A DNA stretch of 64,000 nt from Neobacillus driksii (GCF_013409995.1 NZ_JACCBX010000007.1:1-64000), one strand, 5' to 3'; positions 34,718 through 44,460 are shown, counted from the stretch's first letter. Notes: generated by a model from the letters alone, not told the origin. Translations and numbers: made by a program.

Positions 34718-36466
34718 ATGTTTAGTGACAAGAGATTCCAACAATATTCCTTACGTAATGTACCAAAAGATGTCCTTTCAGGACTAATTGTCGGTGTTAT
34801 TGCCATACCACTTGGAATGGCCTTCGCAATTGCTTCAGGGGTGAAGCCGGAATATGGAATCTACACAACAATTGTTGCCGGGATTCTCATTTCTCTTTTA
34901 GGAGGATCGAAGTATCAAATTGGCGGTCCAACAGGTGCGTTCATTCCGATTCTATTTGGAATCGTTATGACATACGGGTATGAAAATCTGTTGATTGCAG
35001 GCTTTTTAGCTGGAATCATGCTGCTCTTAATGGGAATCTTTAAACTTGGATCATTGATTAAATTCATTCCAAGGCCAGTAACGATTGGATTTACAACAGG
35101 GATAGCGATCACTATTTTTACCGGACAGATTGCTAGTTTCCTAGGGTTGACGGGTATTAAGAAACATGAGGAATTTATTAATAATGTAAAAGAAATTGTT
35201 ATCAACATGAATAGTATTAACTTTTACAGCATTTTAATTGCAGTTATTTGCTTAGCTGTGATTCTTTTGACTCCTAAAATCGCTCCAAAGGTTCCTGGAC
35301 CATTAATTGGGTTAATGGTTTCAACTATAATTGCAACCTTGTTCTTTCCCAATCAGGTTGCAACAATCGGCACAGCTTATGGGGAGATTCCTAGTACATT
35401 GCCAAAGCTGCAAATACCTGATTTAAACTTTGAGATGATTATAACTCTCTTAAAACCATCGTTTGTTATTGCGATGCTCGGCGGGATTGAATCATTGCTC
35501 TCAGCGGTGGTTGCTGATGGCATGACCAATAGCAAGCATAATAGCAACAAGGAACTTATAGGGCAGGGGATTGCTAATATGATTACTCCGCTTTTTGGAG
35601 GTATTCCTGCGACAGGAGCCATTGCCAGAACAGCGACGAATATAAAAAATGGTGCCGTTTCACCGTTATCTGGTATTATACACGGGGTTGTAGTTTTACT
35701 TGTGTTACTATTTTTTGCTCCGTTTGCATCTTATATTCCGCTTGCCAGCATGGCACCAATCTTAATGGTTGTGGCATGGAATATGAGTGAACGGAAGGTA
35801 TTTGCACATATATTAAAAACAAAATCTACAGATTCGCTTGTTTTAGTGGTGACCTTTTTATTAACGGTTTTTGTGAATTTAACAACGGCAGTCGAAGTTG
35901 GTTTGATTATGGCGGCGGTATTATTCACGAAGAGAATGAGTGATTTGATGATTACCGCAAAGGCTTTACCAAACCCTATGCATAAACATGCAAAGGTCGT
36001 GTCGGAAATGGTATCAGAGTCACACGATTGTCCTCAAATCAGTATCTATAATGTAGAAGGTCCATTATTCTTTGGCGCAGCACAGACGTTTGAAACATCG
36101 ATTATGAATACGATTAACTATCGACCAAAGATTTTGTTATTACGGATGAGCAGGGTACCATTTATGGATACGACGGGTGAGGCAAATTTGGCTAGTATTG
36201 TGTCCCATTTTTCAAAAAATGGTATAGTTATTATATCGGGAATAAACGAACAGCCTAAAAATGTTTTGGTAAGTACCGGCTTATATGAAGTGATTGGTCA
36301 GGAACATTTCTTTGAACATACTGGTGACGCCATTCAATTTGCGTTATCGCAGTTAGAGCAAAATAAATGTCTCGGCTGTAAACACTTCGTATTTAAAGAA
36401 TGTAAGAGGCTTTCAGCTTCCGAAGTTTTGGATAGCAGCAAACAGAAGCTCTCGGCTACTTACTAG
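34718..36466 (+). CDS. SulP family anion transporter with STAS domain
   Basis: A 582-residue protein: SulP/SLC26 membrane domain (about 10-400, up to 14 segments) followed by a cytoplasmic STAS domain (about 430-545). The family moves sulfate, bicarbonate or dicarboxylates. After the STAS domain is a Cys-containing tail (CLGCKHFVFKEC), which could bind metal or sense redox state and is not standard for the family. ATG after AAGAAGGG. Fourteen bp separate it from the ArsR-type gene, so the two form an operon. Confidence 0.87.
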   Translation: MFSDKRFQQYSLRNVPKDVLSGLIVGVIAIPLGMAFAIASGVKPEYGIYTTIVAGILISLLGGSKYQIGGPTGAFIPILFGIVMTYGYENLLIAGFLAGIMLLLMGIFKLGSLIKFIPRPVTIGFTTGIAITIFTGQIASFLGLTGIKKHEEFINNVKEIVINMNSINFYSILIAVICLAVILLTPKIAPKVPGPLIGLMVSTIIATLFFPNQVATIGTAYGEIPSTLPKLQIPDLNFEMIITLLKPSFVIAMLGGIESLLSAVVADGMTNSKHNSNKELIGQGIANMITPLFGGIPATGAIARTATNIKNGAVSPLSGIIHGVVVLLVLLFFAPFASYIPLASMAPILMVVAWNMSERKVFAHILKTKSTDSLVLVVTFLLTVFVNLTTAVEVGLIMAAVLFTKRMSDLMITAKALPNPMHKHAKVVSEMVSESHDCPQISIYNVEGPLFFGAAQTFETSIMNTINYRPKILLLRMSRVPFMDTTGEANLASIVSHFSKNGIVIISGINEQPKNVLVSTGLYEVIGQEHFFEHTGDAIQFALSQLEQNKCLGCKHFVFKECKRLSASEVLDSSKQKLSATY

Positions 36467-36488
36467 ATAAATTAAGGAAGTGGATGGA

Positions 36489-36845
36489 TTGAATCTTGAA
36501 ATGCAGCAATTTAAAGCGGAATTCTTCAAAGCACTTGCACATCCCTTGAGGATCCGCATATTAGAGCTGTTAGCAGAAGGGGACAAAAATGTAAACGAAA
36601 TTCAAACCCTGGTTGGCAGTGAAGGTTCTGCTGTTTCACAGCAGTTAACTATACTAAGAGCAAAGAATATTGTCTCTGGTACAAAGGAAGGAAACAAAGT
36701 CATATATACGCTTAAAGACCCCATGATAGTCGAACTTTTAGCAGTAGCTCGTCAGATTTTTAATAATCATTTAGTTGACACGATTACTATATTAGATAAG
36801 TTTAGAGACGAGGATGAAGAAGTCATGACCACGCCGAAGAAATAA
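36489..36845 (+). CDS. ArsR family transcriptional regulator
   Basis: About 118 residues, winged helix with the ArsR signature FFKALAHPLRIRILELLAEG and recognition-helix region SAVSQQLTILRAKNIV. No obvious ELCV(C) metal site: cysteines are absent, so it is probably not a classic arsenic or cadmium sensor. I chose the TTG at 36489, nine bases after AAGGA. It is cotranscribed with the SulP transporter and likely regulates it. Confidence 0.85.
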   Translation: MNLEMQQFKAEFFKALAHPLRIRILELLAEGDKNVNEIQTLVGSEGSAVSQQLTILRAKNIVSGTKEGNKVIYTLKDPMIVELLAVARQIFNNHLVDTITILDKFRDEDEEVMTTPKK

Positions 36846-36861
36846 CATTCTCGGCGTTTTT
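36832..36861 (+). terminator. Terminator of sulP-arsR
   Basis: CGCCGA / TCGGCG (36832-36837 with 36851-36856) and five T; the arsR stop codon lies inside the loop. Confidence 0.8.
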
Positions 36862-37054
36862 ATGTTAATTTTAAGGTTTAGAATTACTCATTAAAGATGT
36901 CTTCAAAGATATTAAATGTAAAATTGGCAAGATTGATAGAAACCAGGTTTTGGTTACGAATCCGAACAGAAATCATCATGAAAAGTAAGGTGAAAATATA
37001 GTGAGATTGCCTTGTAAACCTCGAATTTTGTAGGCTTTTGTCTATAGTACTTTA

Positions 37055-37083
37055 TTGACGTTCACCTGAAAAAATGTTAAATT
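37055..37083 (+). promoter_or_regulatory. Cold-shock gene promoter
   Basis: -35 TTGACG (37055-37060), 17-bp spacer, -10 TAAATT (37078-37083). It gives a leader of about 150 nt, typical of cspA-type mRNAs. A hairpin TGGCTTA / TAAGCCA (37203-37219) sits just before the ribosome site. The stretch 36862-37054 holds no gene that I can see. Confidence 0.6.
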
Positions 37084-37237
37084 TTAGACAGCCGTTGCAC
37101 GAGATTAGATTTATGTAACAAAGCTTGTTCAAGTTTTAACTGAAGTTTGGATAAGAAAGTGGAAGTAAAGCTATCACGTTGTAATTTGGTGAATTTTACA
37201 CATGGCTTAATCTAAGCCAATAGGAGGATTTTTTTAC

Positions 37238-37438
37238 ATGAAAAACGGTAAAGTAAAATGGTTCAACTCTGAAAAAGGTTTCGGATTTATCGAAGCTGAA
37301 GACGGAAACGACGTATTCGTTCACTATTCCGCTATCCAAACAGAAGGTTTCAAAACTTTAGAAGAAGGTCAAGAAGTATCTTTCGAAGTTGTTGAAGGTG
37401 CTCGTGGACCACAAGCTGCTAACGTAACTAAAAAGTAA
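37238..37438 (+). CDS. CspA/CspB family cold-shock protein
   Basis: A 66-residue single-stranded nucleic-acid-binding beta-barrel (OB fold) that acts as an RNA chaperone. RNP1 (KGFGFI, 16-21) and RNP2 (VFVHY) are present. It ranks between B. subtilis CspB and CspD, so I give no symbol. Strong AGGAGG precedes the ATG. Codons are highly biased, as expected for an abundant protein. The long leader suggests temperature-dependent translation. Confidence 0.95.
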   Translation: MKNGKVKWFNSEKGFGFIEAEDGNDVFVHYSAIQTEGFKTLEEGQEVSFEVVEGARGPQAANVTKK

Positions 37439-37457
37439 TTTATGAAGCCAATGATTT

Positions 37458-37489
37458 AACAGCCCGACCAAAGCGTCGGGCTGTTTTTT
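37458..37489 (+). terminator. Terminator of csp gene
   Basis: AACAGCCCGAC / GTCGGGCTGTT (37458-37468 with 37475-37485) and six T. Confidence 0.95.
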
Positions 37490-37565
37490 GCGTTTAAACC
37501 AAAAAAACTCCGCCCAGTATTACCTGTTATTTCTATGATTTCCAACCTCGCAAAAGATGGTATTT

Positions 37566-37574
37566 TGCTATAAT
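37566..37574 (+). promoter_or_regulatory. Extended -10 promoter of sbcDC
   Basis: TTGCTATAAT (TG-N-TATAAT, hexamer 37569-37574) about 80 nt before sbcD; no good -35. Confidence 0.5.
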
Positions 37575-37653
37575 AGTAGTATTGAGAAAAAAGATTCGTG
37601 AAGAGAAACAATTCTGCCAATAAAACTATTAAACAAAAAAGGGGACAAGTCTA

Positions 37654-38862
37654 ATGAAGTTTTTCCATACTGCTGACTGGCACTTAGGTAAGTTGGTTCA
37701 AAATGTGTATATGACGGAAGATCAGCGCCATGTTCTTCAGGAATTCGTCAAAGCTATTGAAGAAGAAAAGCCAGATGCAGTGATTATTGCTGGTGATTTG
37801 TATGATCGCGGGGTACCCCCAACAGAGGCTGTGAATTTATTAGACGAAGTTCTTGAGACGATTGTATTGAAACTGAACACACCTGTATTGGCTATTGCAG
37901 GGAATCATGATAGTCCAAGCCGTCTTCATTTTGGCAGCAAGATGATGAAGTCGAACGGATATCATATGGTAGGTCAGATATCCAAGGACCTAGACCCGGT
38001 TGTGCTTAGGGATGAGTATGGAGAGGTACATTTTCATTTAATACCCTATGCAGACCCAAGTGTAATTCGATACGTGTTTGAAGATGAGGAAATTAAGACT
38101 CATAATGATGCGATGAAAAAAATTACAGATGAGATTGCAGCGAAAATGGATCCCAATGTCCGACACGTTTTTGTGGGACATGCGTTTGTAACCCCAACGG
38201 GAGAAAAAGAGGACAATACTAGCCAATCGGAACGTCCACTCTCGATTGGCGGGGCGGAGCATGTTAGTGCAGCACATTTTGAAAAATTTCACTATACGGC
38301 ATTAGGTCATCTGCACCAAGCCCATTTTGTTTTGAATGAAACAATCAATTATGCAGGTTCACCACTTAAATATTCCATTTCAGAGGAAAAGCATAAGAAA
38401 GGATTCTTTGTCGTGGAAATGGATGGTACTGGTAAGGTTACACTTGAAAAACGTTTACTAAAACCCGCTCGTGATATGAGAACGGTTGAAGCGAAAATGG
38501 AAGAGCTGTTAAAGCAACCTACGAATGAAGATTATGTATTTGTTCGGTTATTAGATGAAACCCCAATACTTATGCCGATGGAGAAAGTTCGTTCCGTTTA
38601 TCCAAATGCGATGCATGTCGAACGTGTAATCAAAACTCCTATCGAAACTGATGGTGCAAGTACGAAAAAAGTAGCTAGAACAAAAATGGACGATCTATCC
38701 CTATTTAAAGCTTTTTACCAGGAAGTAAAAGGAACAGCTTTAAATGAGGAAGCAGAAACGATTTTCTTAGGAGTCCTTCAGGAGCTTCTACTAAAGGATA
38801 GTGAACAGCCTGTTAAACCTTCGAAAGAAATGGTTACAGTCGCAACCAATCAGAAAGAGTAG
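37654..38862 (+). CDS. sbcD: exonuclease SbcD (Mre11 homologue)
   Basis: A 402-residue metallophosphoesterase nuclease subunit. Metal motifs in order: DWHLGK (8-13), GDLYDRG, GNHDS, GHAF and GHLHQ. With SbcC it forms the SbcCD complex, which cuts DNA hairpins and processes double-strand ends. ATG after AAGGGGA. Twelve bp before sbcC: one operon. Confidence 0.95.
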   Translation: MKFFHTADWHLGKLVQNVYMTEDQRHVLQEFVKAIEEEKPDAVIIAGDLYDRGVPPTEAVNLLDEVLETIVLKLNTPVLAIAGNHDSPSRLHFGSKMMKSNGYHMVGQISKDLDPVVLRDEYGEVHFHLIPYADPSVIRYVFEDEEIKTHNDAMKKITDEIAAKMDPNVRHVFVGHAFVTPTGEKEDNTSQSERPLSIGGAEHVSAAHFEKFHYTALGHLHQAHFVLNETINYAGSPLKYSISEEKHKKGFFVVEMDGTGKVTLEKRLLKPARDMRTVEAKMEELLKQPTNEDYVFVRLLDETPILMPMEKVRSVYPNAMHVERVIKTPIETDGASTKKVARTKMDDLSLFKAFYQEVKGTALNEEAETIFLGVLQELLLKDSEQPVKPSKEMVTVATNQKE

Positions 38863-38874
38863 GGAGAGTAAACG

Positions 38875-41800
38875 ATGAGACCGCTAAAAATAACAATTAC
38901 CGCTTTTGGACCATATAGGGACCGTGAAGTCATTGATTTTACAGAACTAAAAGATAACCGATTATTTGTTGTTTCAGGTAATACAGGTGCAGGTAAGACA
39001 ACAATTTTTGATGCGATTTGTTTTGCTCTTTATGGATCAGCTAGTGGGGAGGACCGCAGTGATTCGAAGATGATGCGGAGTGATTTCGCCTCGGATGATG
39101 TTCATACTTCAGTAGAGCTAGAGTTTGAGCTTCACAACAAGCAGTATAGGATTAAAAGACAACTGCCCCATGTTAAAAAAGGCAACAAGGGTGCCACAGG
39201 GGAGCAATATGAGTTTTTTGAAAAAACGGGAGACGGTGAAATCCCATGCGTGGATCGACAAATCGTATCGGAGATTAATAAGAAGGTAGAAGAGATTGTT
39301 GGGCTAACACAGGATCAGTTTAGTCAAATTGTCATGCTTCCGCAAGGAGAGTTCCGAAAGTTATTAACTTCACAAACAGAAAACAAAGAAGAAATTCTTA
39401 GGAAAATCTTTAAAACTGAGCCTTATAAGTGGATTAGTGAACGCCTGCGCGAACAAAAAAAGGCTGCCGAGGATGAGTATAAAAGAGAAGCTTCAATGAT
39501 TGAGCGCTATATAAAAGATATCCAAGCTGCAATACCGATACGCGAGCAGTCAAAGCTTGCTGAAGTGTTTTCTCAGTCCCAATATAATACACATCAAATT
39601 GTCGAAGGCTTAGATGTTGAAACGGACTACTATTTAATGGAAATGACGATAAATAAGAAACGTTCTGAGAAAGCAGAAGAAGAATATAACCAAAAACTTG
39701 AGGACTATCATCATTCAAAATCGTTAAATGAGCGGTTCTTAGAGCTCGATGAAAAAGAAGCAAAGCTTGAAAAATCCTCTCTACTGATTCCAAGCTTTAA
39801 GGAAAAGGAAATTCAATTTGAAAAAGCAGAACGAGCTAGTAAAATAGTAGCCTATGAAAACCAGGTTAACGAATGGCGTACGGATGAAAGGGCAAAAAAA
39901 CAGGCTCTGCAAGAGGCTGAAATTGCATTAGAAAAAGCAAGAGTAAATCGTGAGAAGGCACAAACCGTTTACGATATAGAAGAGCAGCGGAAAGGGGAGC
40001 GGGAGGAAAGTGTCCGCACTGTTGATCGCTTGTATGAATACTTACCAATTGTGCAAGAGATTGATACTAAAAACTCGGAGCTATTAAGAATAGATTCTCA
40101 GGTGCAAAAGTTAGCTGAAGACCTTGAGGTTAATAAACTTTATATAAGTGCCAAAAATATAGAAAAAGAAAAGATTTCTACTGATATTAAAAAGATAGAG
40201 AAGCTAATTGATGAATTACCAACGAAACAGGTAACCTTACTTGAATTGAGAGAACAAGTAGGAGTCATCAAAGATTATTTAAAGTACTTCCAAGATCAAA
40301 TAAAACTACAACATGATTACACTGTAAAGCGCGAGGGTTATTTAGCAATTAAAGAACAATACGAAAAACTTGAAGAATCATGGATTAGCGGGCAAGCAAG
40401 TATTCTTGCCATGCACTTGCATGATGGGAAGCCATGCCCTGTTTGCGGCAGCCCAGAGCATCCTCACAAAGCTGATGGACAGGACGCGGTTCCTACTAAG
40501 GAAGCACTAGATGCAGTGAAGAAGGATTTAGACCATTCGAATAATTTGTATCGCGACGCAGCTGCCAGATTCAACACCAATAAAGAACAGCTTGAAGGCA
40601 AAGCCAAAGAAGTTGGTACCATCGGGTATCAGGTTGAGGATGCCGATAATATATATAATCGTATCGTTAAAGAGGGACAAGAACTTAGGAAAGAAGTAGA
40701 TGGTTTACTAAAGGAAAAGGAAAAGCTAACAACTTTGAAGAAGTCCCTTGAGACCACGGAGAATGTGCTAAAACAAATGGAGGGCACAAGAGAAAAACTC
40801 TCTTTAGCTCATCAAGAAAAGGTAACGTTATTTGTTAGGGAAAAAGCTATATATGACGAAAAGGTTGGCCGAATTCCAGATGAAATACGAAATCTAGCTA
40901 CGTTACAAAAGCAAATCATTGAAGCACAAAATCGAAAAGAAAAGCTTGAGAGAGATTGGAATTCTGCCCAAAGGCAGTTACAAGATTCAAAAGAAGCAGA
41001 GACTCAAGCATTTACCTATTATGCTAGTGCCCTTGCGCAGCTACAAGAAAGTAAAGAGAAAAAGGAACGCTCAGAAACCCAATTCATCTCCGAATGGCAA
41101 AAGGCTCAATTTGTCTCGGAGGAAGATTATTTAAGTGCAAAATTGCCGGATTCAGCTCGAAAGCAATTAAAAGATTCTATTGACGATTTTAATAAAAATA
41201 TTGAAACACTAAAAGCCCAAATCTGCGAGCTTAAAGAGGAATTGAAGGATAAGACAAAGGCAGATTTGGACCTGTTAACGAACGAATTAACCAGTAAGAA
41301 AACTGAACGCGACATAGCCCTTAAAGCATTAAGTGATTCTGAAGGCTATCAAAATAAGGTATTAGACTTAAGGAGAAAGATACTAAATACGGAAGTAACG
41401 GTAGCGGCCTTAGAAAAGAAAATGAATATGATAACAGATTTATTTGATGTAGTTAGAGGACAAAATGGCAGTAAAATATCATTTGAACGGTACTTGCAAA
41501 TTGAATATCTGGAGCAAATTATTATAGCAGCCAACGAGCGGCTAAAGCGGCTGTCAAACGGTCAATTTATTTTGGAACGCAGTGAACGTCAAGAAGCTCG
41601 CGGGAGACAAAGTGGACTTGGTCTTGACGTGTTTGACGCGTACACAGGTCAAACGCGAGATGTAAAAACCTTGTCAGGGGGAGAGAAGTTTAATGCTTCA
41701 TTATGCCTTGCCCTTGGAATGGCCGATGTAATTCAAAGCTTCCAGGGTGGAGTTTCGATTGATACGATGTTTATCGATGAAGGATTTGGTTCATTAGATG

Positions 41801-41967
41801 AAGAATCACTGAATAAAGCAATCGACACATTAATTGACCTGCAGCAATCTGGGCGTATGATTGGAGTTATCTCCCACGTCCAAGAATTGAAAAATGCAAT
41901 ACCAGCTATACTAGAAGTAAAAAAGACTAGGGAAGGCTATAGCCGGACAGAGTTTGTTATCGATTAG
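38875..41967 (+). CDS. sbcC: exonuclease SbcC (Rad50 homologue)
   Basis: A 1030-residue SMC-like ATPase. N-terminal Walker A GNTGAGKTT, two long coiled-coil arms, zinc hook CPVCGSPEHP in the middle (about 524-530), and C-terminal signature LSGGEKFNASL and Walker B MFIDEGFG. The hook joins two SbcC chains; ATP state opens the SbcD nuclease. Slightly shorter than the B. subtilis protein, with the difference in the coiled coil. GGGAGAG precedes the ATG. Confidence 0.95.
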   Translation: MRPLKITITAFGPYRDREVIDFTELKDNRLFVVSGNTGAGKTTIFDAICFALYGSASGEDRSDSKMMRSDFASDDVHTSVELEFELHNKQYRIKRQLPHVKKGNKGATGEQYEFFEKTGDGEIPCVDRQIVSEINKKVEEIVGLTQDQFSQIVMLPQGEFRKLLTSQTENKEEILRKIFKTEPYKWISERLREQKKAAEDEYKREASMIERYIKDIQAAIPIREQSKLAEVFSQSQYNTHQIVEGLDVETDYYLMEMTINKKRSEKAEEEYNQKLEDYHHSKSLNERFLELDEKEAKLEKSSLLIPSFKEKEIQFEKAERASKIVAYENQVNEWRTDERAKKQALQEAEIALEKARVNREKAQTVYDIEEQRKGEREESVRTVDRLYEYLPIVQEIDTKNSELLRIDSQVQKLAEDLEVNKLYISAKNIEKEKISTDIKKIEKLIDELPTKQVTLLELREQVGVIKDYLKYFQDQIKLQHDYTVKREGYLAIKEQYEKLEESWISGQASILAMHLHDGKPCPVCGSPEHPHKADGQDAVPTKEALDAVKKDLDHSNNLYRDAAARFNTNKEQLEGKAKEVGTIGYQVEDADNIYNRIVKEGQELRKEVDGLLKEKEKLTTLKKSLETTENVLKQMEGTREKLSLAHQEKVTLFVREKAIYDEKVGRIPDEIRNLATLQKQIIEAQNRKEKLERDWNSAQRQLQDSKEAETQAFTYYASALAQLQESKEKKERSETQFISEWQKAQFVSEEDYLSAKLPDSARKQLKDSIDDFNKNIETLKAQICELKEELKDKTKADLDLLTNELTSKKTERDIALKALSDSEGYQNKVLDLRRKILNTEVTVAALEKKMNMITDLFDVVRGQNGSKISFERYLQIEYLEQIIIAANERLKRLSNGQFILERSERQEARGRQSGLGLDVFDAYTGQTRDVKTLSGGEKFNASLCLALGMADVIQSFQGGVSIDTMFIDEGFGSLDEESLNKAIDTLIDLQQSGRMIGVISHVQELKNAIPAILEVKKTREGYSRTEFVID

Positions 41968-41976
41968 CTTCTTACT

Positions 41977-42030
41977 AAAAAAATGAGTGCCCTTTCCTTA
42001 TACCAAAAGGAGATGGGCACTCATTTTTTT
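41977..42030. terminator. Bidirectional terminator
   Basis: AAAAAAATGAGTGCCC / GGGCACTCATTTTTTT (41977-41992 with 42015-42030) with an inner stem, between convergent genes. Confidence 0.9.
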
Positions 42031-42034
42031 GAAC

Positions 42035-42352
42035 CTAAATAGCTTTGAAGTTTGGAAAAGGATATTGTGCTTCTGCAAGGGTAGATAGATTTGTAAGTTC
42101 AGCGACAGCACCAATTTGGTTCCATATCGCCATTACTTTATTTGATTGATGTGCTTGATCAATTGCCTCACTAGACTTCCATTCTGCAATTTCAATAATT
42201 GTTCCGTCCTCAGCTTGCAGCGTTAGTAATTCACGTTCGGTTATCAAGCCCTCCTCACGAAGGACCGGGATATGTATTTTAAGGATTTCTTTTAATTCAT
42301 TCTCTTTTCCGGGTTTCGGACGATACAAAGCCATAAAAACTAACGCAGACAT
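42035..42352 (-). CDS. antibiotic-biosynthesis-monooxygenase-like (ABM) protein
   Basis: A 105-residue dimeric alpha/beta-barrel domain (FMALYRPKPGKENELKEIL, then EIAEWKSSEAIDQAH). ABM proteins include quinone-forming monooxygenases and haem-degrading enzymes, but many have no known activity. ATG after AGGAGG. Single gene. Confidence 0.75.
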   Translation of the reverse strand: MSALVFMALYRPKPGKENELKEILKIHIPVLREEGLITERELLTLQAEDGTIIEIAEWKSSEAIDQAHQSNKVMAIWNQIGAVAELTNLSTLAEAQYPFPNFKAI

Positions 42353-42533
42353 GATATAGCCTCCTAAATTTGATAGTCATTATGATGATAACCGTAAATA
42401 AGTATTGTCGTCAATATATCCTAAATATTACTAAAAAGATTAATTTATGGAGGTGTATGAATGATTTAGCTTATTAGGTTAAAGCTAATTATATAGATAA
42501 AAGAGGCTATGGTAAATTAGGAGAGATATACCC

Positions 42534-43022
42534 ATGATTGTAACCTTTTATTTTTTCATTAGCTGGGTCCTTATTGGGCTGTTTTTATTTAACAGAATTC
42601 ACCGGCATGCCTCTGTTAAAGAGGTCACACTTCTTTTTTTACTATGCTGTCTTATTAATACTAATACCTATATTGGATTGTTCGATACGTTTAAGTGGAT
42701 GAAAACCACAACGGATACAGATTTATATATTGCCACTCTTATTTTTAAGAATGTATTTGTTCCATTATTAATGTGTTGCTTCACCTTACTAATTTATCGA
42801 AGCCCTTGGAATAAAAAAATACAATTCTTTTCACTATTTAGCTTTATTACAGTATCGAGTGATTTAATAAACGAATACAAAGGTATGTACACCTTTAAAC
42901 AATGGAATATTTTTTATACTTTTTTATACTTTTCAATATTTTTGTTGGTTCTATTATTAACCTTGAAATGGTATAGAGGTCTCGATCCATGTTCAAGGGG
43001 TGAAAAAAATGTCGTGGACTGA
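42534..43022 (+). CDS. CBO0543-like membrane protein
   Basis: A 162-residue protein with four or five transmembrane segments and the FKQWN motif of the CBO0543 family, known from Bacilli and Clostridia and of unknown function. Its last 14 bases overlap the start of a second, similar gene. ATG after AGGAGA. Confidence 0.7.
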   Translation: MIVTFYFFISWVLIGLFLFNRIHRHASVKEVTLLFLLCCLINTNTYIGLFDTFKWMKTTTDTDLYIATLIFKNVFVPLLMCCFTLLIYRSPWNKKIQFFSLFSFITVSSDLINEYKGMYTFKQWNIFYTFLYFSIFLLVLLLTLKWYRGLDPCSRGEKNVVD

Positions 43023-43494
43023 GTCTGGATTTGGTTTTAATGATTATTGTCTACTCGGTTTTATTATCATCGCTTGGGGTGTTTTTTTCTTTCTTCCAAA
43101 AGTATTTTCTAAACAATTTACAGTACTAATCTTTCTGTATAGTTTAATTGTTCCTAGTATTATTGATAACTCGTTCGGAATTGCCCCATTTGATTATTAT
43201 GATATTATGGATGGTCCACAATATACAGGTATGGATCTAGTTTTATATCTCCTTTATCCACCATATGGCTATATTTTTCTTTATTTTTATAAAAAGCTCT
43301 GTAAAAGCGATAAATATATTGTCCTTTTTATATCCGTTGCAACACTCGTTTCCTTTTGCTTTGAATGGCTAAATCATAAGATTGGGATATTCCATTATAA
43401 GCATGGATATCAAATCATTTACTCAATTTGTTTTTATCTTATCACTCAAACCATTCTGATTGTGTATTATCGAATAGTTGAATTAAAGCATTAA
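43009..43494 (+). CDS. CBO0543-like membrane protein (second copy)
   Basis: About 161 residues, five hydrophobic segments, with DYYDIMDGPQYT and FEWLNHKIGIFHYKHGY. It belongs to the same loose family as the upstream gene but is diverged, so this is an old tandem duplication. I chose ATG 43009 after AAGGGGTG. Coupled to the upstream gene; a terminator follows. Confidence 0.7.
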   Translation: MSWTESGFGFNDYCLLGFIIIAWGVFFFLPKVFSKQFTVLIFLYSLIVPSIIDNSFGIAPFDYYDIMDGPQYTGMDLVLYLLYPPYGYIFLYFYKKLCKSDKYIVLFISVATLVSFCFEWLNHKIGIFHYKHGYQIIYSICFYLITQTILIVYYRIVELKH

Positions 43495-43521
43495 AAAACC
43501 AGAAAAAAATTCTGGTTTTTT
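43493..43521 (+). terminator. Terminator
   Basis: AAAAAACCAGAA / TTCTGGTTTTTT (43493-43504 with 43510-43521). Confidence 0.9.
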
Positions 43522-43653
43522 ATTTTGAACCATAGCACATTACTAGCCTCATGGAGCGAAATGAATGTTGAGGATTGGTGAAATGAAAAGCAGGAAATTG
43601 CGGATGATTGTCAAATATGTAAGTAAACTAGTCGTTTTAAAGGAGTGGGAAGG

Positions 43654-44460
43654 ATGCTGCGGAACACTGCAGGAATTGATGCTGGCGGTTCATTGATCAA
43701 AATGGTTTATCAGGAAAATGGAAGAATGCACTTTAAAAAATTCCCCATAAACGAGCATGATTCAGCGATTTCATGGCTAAAATTGTCTGTTCCATCCTTA
43801 ACAGTTTCATTAACTGGTGGAAAATCGAGTATCATACAAAAAAAGTATTTTCCCGAGAGTGTGATCATACCTGAGTTCCAAGCAACCTGTGAGGGTACAC
43901 GTTTTTTATTAGAGGCTGAAAATAAGAGTATTGGAGATAACTATTTAATCGTAAACATTGGAACCGGAACCTCTTGGCATGTAGTGAAAGGTGACAAGGT
44001 AGAGCGGATTCTTGGCAGTGGAATTGGCGGGGGGACGTTTACGGGTCTTGGATCACTATTAACAAAAGTACGGGGCTATCGTCAACTCACATGCCTCTCG
44101 GAAGAAGGAAATAAAAATAATGTAGATTTAATGGTAAAAGACATATATGAATCAGCTGAAAGTCCCGTTAACGGTGAATTAACAGCAGCAAATTTTGCAA
44201 AGGGTATTCGAATGAATCCTTCAGAAGCAGACCGAATGGCTTCGCTCTCCAATATGATAGCAGAAACCATCGTGTTGTTAACTTCGCAGGCAGCAACTAT
44301 TCATCAGATTAAAAGCGCTGTCATCATTGGAAGTGCCACTGCTGGTAATAAACCATTAAGACATGCTCTTGAGTCTTATTTGGGTATGGTAAGAGTAACA
44401 CCGGTGTTTTTAGAAAAAGGAGAATACTGCGGTGCAATTGGCGCTCATCTATCTGTCTAA
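43654..44460 (+). CDS. coaW: type II pantothenate kinase
   Basis: A 268-residue ASKHA-fold kinase catalysing the first step of coenzyme A synthesis (pantothenate to 4'-phosphopantothenate). N-terminal phosphate loop GIDAGGSLIK; second motif NIGTGTSWHVV; GSGIGGGTFTGLG. Length equals that of staphylococcal CoaW, a form that escapes CoA feedback. ATG 43654 follows AAAGGAG; the frame is open three codons further. Selenocysteine factor selB follows 72 bp downstream on the same strand. Confidence 0.9.
   Translation: MLRNTAGIDAGGSLIKMVYQENGRMHFKKFPINEHDSAISWLKLSVPSLTVSLTGGKSSIIQKKYFPESVIIPEFQATCEGTRFLLEAENKSIGDNYLIVNIGTGTSWHVVKGDKVERILGSGIGGGTFTGLGSLLTKVRGYRQLTCLSEEGNKNNVDLMVKDIYESAESPVNGELTAANFAKGIRMNPSEADRMASLSNMIAETIVLLTSQAATIHQIKSAVIIGSATAGNKPLRHALESYLGMVRVTPVFLEKGEYCGAIGAHLSV

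Noticed and set aside
39434-39793. 119-residue minus-strand frame opposite sbcC
   Set aside because: Shadow of the sbcC coiled-coil coding sequence; no ribosome site.
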